From an uncultured bacterium (GTDB lineage: Bacteria; Bacteroidota; Bacteroidia; Bacteroidales; Marinifilaceae): a stretch of DNA of 22,571 bases. Location of the stretch: assembly GCA_905215395.1 (NCBI GenBank), contig CAJMQA010000015.1, forward strand, positions 1 to 22,571, in the 5' to 3' direction. Below the pieces are notes generated by a model. The model saw nothing but the letters and a program-made list of their open reading frames with translations. It searched no databases and was not told the origin of the DNA. The position numbers were made by a program, and so were the translations under genes. Shown in pieces: positions 20,948 through 22,571 of this stretch; within the stretch, counting starts at the first letter, position 1, and the number at the start of each line of letters is the position of its first letter.

Positions 20948-22571
20948 ATGTCTAAAATAAAAAAACATCCGGTCTTAGATATTCCTGTCAGGGAAAAAGT
21001 CATTTTTAAGTATAACGGTCAGGAGATTGAAGGAGAGAAAGGGTATACCATTGCTGCTGCTTTGCATCAGGCTGGTTTCCCTGTACATAGTCATAGTCTG
21101 GACGGACGTGAACGTTCTCTGGAGTGTGGTATTGGAAAATGCGGAGCTTGTGAAATGTTGGTGGATGGAAAAATTCGCCGGATTTGTATCACGAAGGTTG
21201 ACGGAGTAAAGGAGGTAAAGGAAGTGACAGAGGATTTTATGGCTAAAAAGGTAAAGAGCCCGGTTGTGGATAAGAAAAAGATCTTGCGTACAACGGTGGT
21301 CATCATTGGTGCGGGGCCGGCAGGTTTAGCCGTAAGGGAAGAGTTTAATAAATATGGAGTGGATAATATTGTTATCGACAATAATGATAAAACAGGGGGA
21401 CAATTTACTATGCAAACCCATCAATTCTTTTTCTTTGAGAAAGAAAAACGTTTCGGTGGTATGCGTGGGTTTGATATTGCTAAAACATTGGCAGGAGAGA
21501 ATACAGATGGTATTTATCTGAATTCTACGGTTTGGGATTTGCTGGAAGGCAAGCGGGTGGCTGTTAAAAATATTCAGACTGAGGAGATTTTTTTTGTGGA
21601 TGCCGATTATCTGGTTGTGGCTACAGGAGCGGTTCCGTTTATGCCTGCTTTTGAAAATGACGATTTGCCGGGAGTATATACGGCTGCCGTTGTACAGAAG
21701 ATGATGAATAATGAATTGACTTTACTGGGTAAAAATGTGTTGACGATCGGAGCAGGTAATATTGGTTATCTGACCTCTTATCAATTGATGCAAGCCGGAG
21801 CAAATGTAAAAGCTATCCTGGAAGCTATGCCGAAAGAGGGCGGTTTTCCTGTGCAGGCAAATCGTGTACGGCGTTTGGCCATTCCCATTCTGACTTCCCA
21901 TATGTTGCTGAAAGCAATTCCGAATAAAGAACACAATGGCATCATCGGAGCTGTTATCGCGCGGTGTGAAAATTTTAAGCCGGTACCCGGAACGGAAAAA
22001 GTAATAGAAGGAATAGATGTGATCAATATTTGTACTGGTCTGATCCCGGATAATCAGTTGCTGAGTAAGGGCAAGGAGGTCTTTGGCGGACATTGTTTTG
22101 CTGCCGGCGATGCTATCCGGATTGGCGAGGGTACCAGTGCTGTTCTGAAAGGACGTCATACAGCTATGCAGATCATGATGGAATTGGGAGTACGTTTGAA
22201 TTATGATGATTATCTGTTGTTATCCAAAGAATATATCGATTCGCAACAACATCCGCTGAAGGTTTTGGGTGAACCGCGGTTACCGGATGAAAACCGTCGT
22301 TTGACCCGTGGATTTGTTCTGGCTGATTGTTTGTATGGTTTTGCCTGTAATCCCTGTTCTTTTGCCTGTACGCATGGAGCGATCACTAAAAGCTCTACTT
22401 CATCCGTGCCGGAAGTTGATTACGGAAAATGTATCGGGTGTATGGATTGTGTATACCAGTGTCCGGGTTTGGCTATATTCGGTTACGATTTACGAAAGGA
22501 TAATCTTTTCCTGCCGATAGAATACGAAGTACAGGAGGGAACAGAGGTTTTTCTGGTGAATAATAATGGAG
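20948..22571 (+). CDS. Multi-domain iron-sulfur flavoprotein oxidoreductase (3' partial)
   Basis: The reading frame is open from ATG 20948 to the right edge (541 residues seen). An N-terminal 2Fe-2S domain (about 15-92) carries CGIGKCGACEMLVDG with cysteines 60, 65, 68 and 80, the Fer2_4 type found in HcnA and the sarcosine oxidase alpha chain. A FAD-binding core follows (GAGPAGLA at 121-128), with a second dinucleotide motif GAGNIGY (268-274), ATGAVP at 225-230 and FAAGDA at 384-389 near the flavin. Then come eight cysteines in two groups: 461, 467, 470, 474 (a C-x5-C-x2-C-x3-C set) and 495, 498, 501, 505 followed by proline, a standard 4Fe-4S ferredoxin motif. Related proteins oxidise amino acids or imino acids (HCN synthase, sarcosine oxidase and hydroxyproline-dehydrogenase-type complexes). 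The substrate is unknown, and partner genes may lie beyond the window. Confidence 0.85.
   Translation, partial: MSKIKKHPVLDIPVREKVIFKYNGQEIEGEKGYTIAAALHQAGFPVHSHSLDGRERSLECGIGKCGACEMLVDGKIRRICITKVDGVKEVKEVTEDFMAKKVKSPVVDKKKILRTTVVIIGAGPAGLAVREEFNKYGVDNIVIDNNDKTGGQFTMQTHQFFFFEKEKRFGGMRGFDIAKTLAGENTDGIYLNSTVWDLLEGKRVAVKNIQTEEIFFVDADYLVVATGAVPFMPAFENDDLPGVYTAAVVQKMMNNELTLLGKNVLTIGAGNIGYLTSYQLMQAGANVKAILEAMPKEGGFPVQANRVRRLAIPILTSHMLLKAIPNKEHNGIIGAVIARCENFKPVPGTEKVIEGIDVINICTGLIPDNQLLSKGKEVFGGHCFAAGDAIRIGEGTSAVLKGRHTAMQIMMELGVRLNYDDYLLLSKEYIDSQQHPLKVLGEPRLPDENRRLTRGFVLADCLYGFACNPCSFACTHGAITKSSTSSVPEVDYGKCIGCMDCVYQCPGLAIFGYDLRKDNLFLPIEYEVQEGTEVFLVNNNG

Noticed and set aside
21722..22159. 145-residue reverse-strand frame at the right end
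   Set aside because: It is opposite the flavoprotein core (GAGNIGY to FAAGDA), which is clearly the coding strand.
1..22571. CRISPR arrays, tRNA or rRNA genes, insertion sequences, phage genes
   Set aside because: Reading both strands, I found no regularly spaced repeats, no cloverleaf-like or rRNA-like stretches, and no transposase or integrase motifs.

Overview
The window is chromosomal DNA of a member of the Bacteroidota, most likely order Bacteroidales. The evidence is a SusC/SusD pair with an STN-domain SusC, a TonB operon with two ExbD proteins, DUF4252, DUF4843 and PKD-like lipoproteins, a phoH-purC pair, and promoters of the Bacteroidota type (TTTG, about 20 nt, TAnnTTTG). Odoribacteraceae or a relative would fit, but nothing in the sequence fixes the genus. 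I see no tRNA, rRNA, CRISPR array, insertion sequence or phage gene.

Layout. 1-129 is the tail of a DUF4252-like protein. 206-692 holds a second copy that appears frameshifted. 750-6499 is a seven-gene forward operon: exbB, two exbD genes, tonB, a 65-residue membrane protein, a PstS-like phosphate-binding-fold lipoprotein and a secreted TPR protein. It encodes an energiser for outer-membrane transporters plus three accessory proteins of unknown role. 6609-7226 encodes a DUF5715/M15-like lipoprotein and 7281-8381 the ATPase YchF. A bidirectional terminator separates ychF from the reverse operon 15602-8423: STN-SusC, SusD, DUF4843 lipoprotein, PKD-like lipoprotein. No degradative enzyme or sigma/anti-sigma pair accompanies that operon within the window. 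Its leader (15603-15720) contains nested complementary segments that could form a structured 5' UTR closing over the translation start region.

The right third is mostly housekeeping. lolA (reverse) and the diadenylate cyclase gene cdaA (forward) diverge from a shared promoter region at 16656-16781. cdaA meets purC tail to tail across a terminator, and phoH-purC form a reverse operon. mazG diverges from phoH around a 14-bp palindrome and is followed by a small uncharacterised gene and a terminator. The window ends inside a large flavoprotein with an N-terminal 2Fe-2S domain, a FAD/NAD(P) oxidoreductase core and C-terminal 4Fe-4S motifs.

Functional links: the ExbB/ExbD/TonB complex would power SusC-type transporters such as the one at 12267-15602; LolA delivers lipoproteins toward the outer membrane, and several lipoproteins are encoded here. 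I found no clearly new multi-gene system. The best leads are the susC leader structure, the accessory genes of the TonB operon, the enzyme-free SusCD locus and the frameshifted DUF4252 copy.
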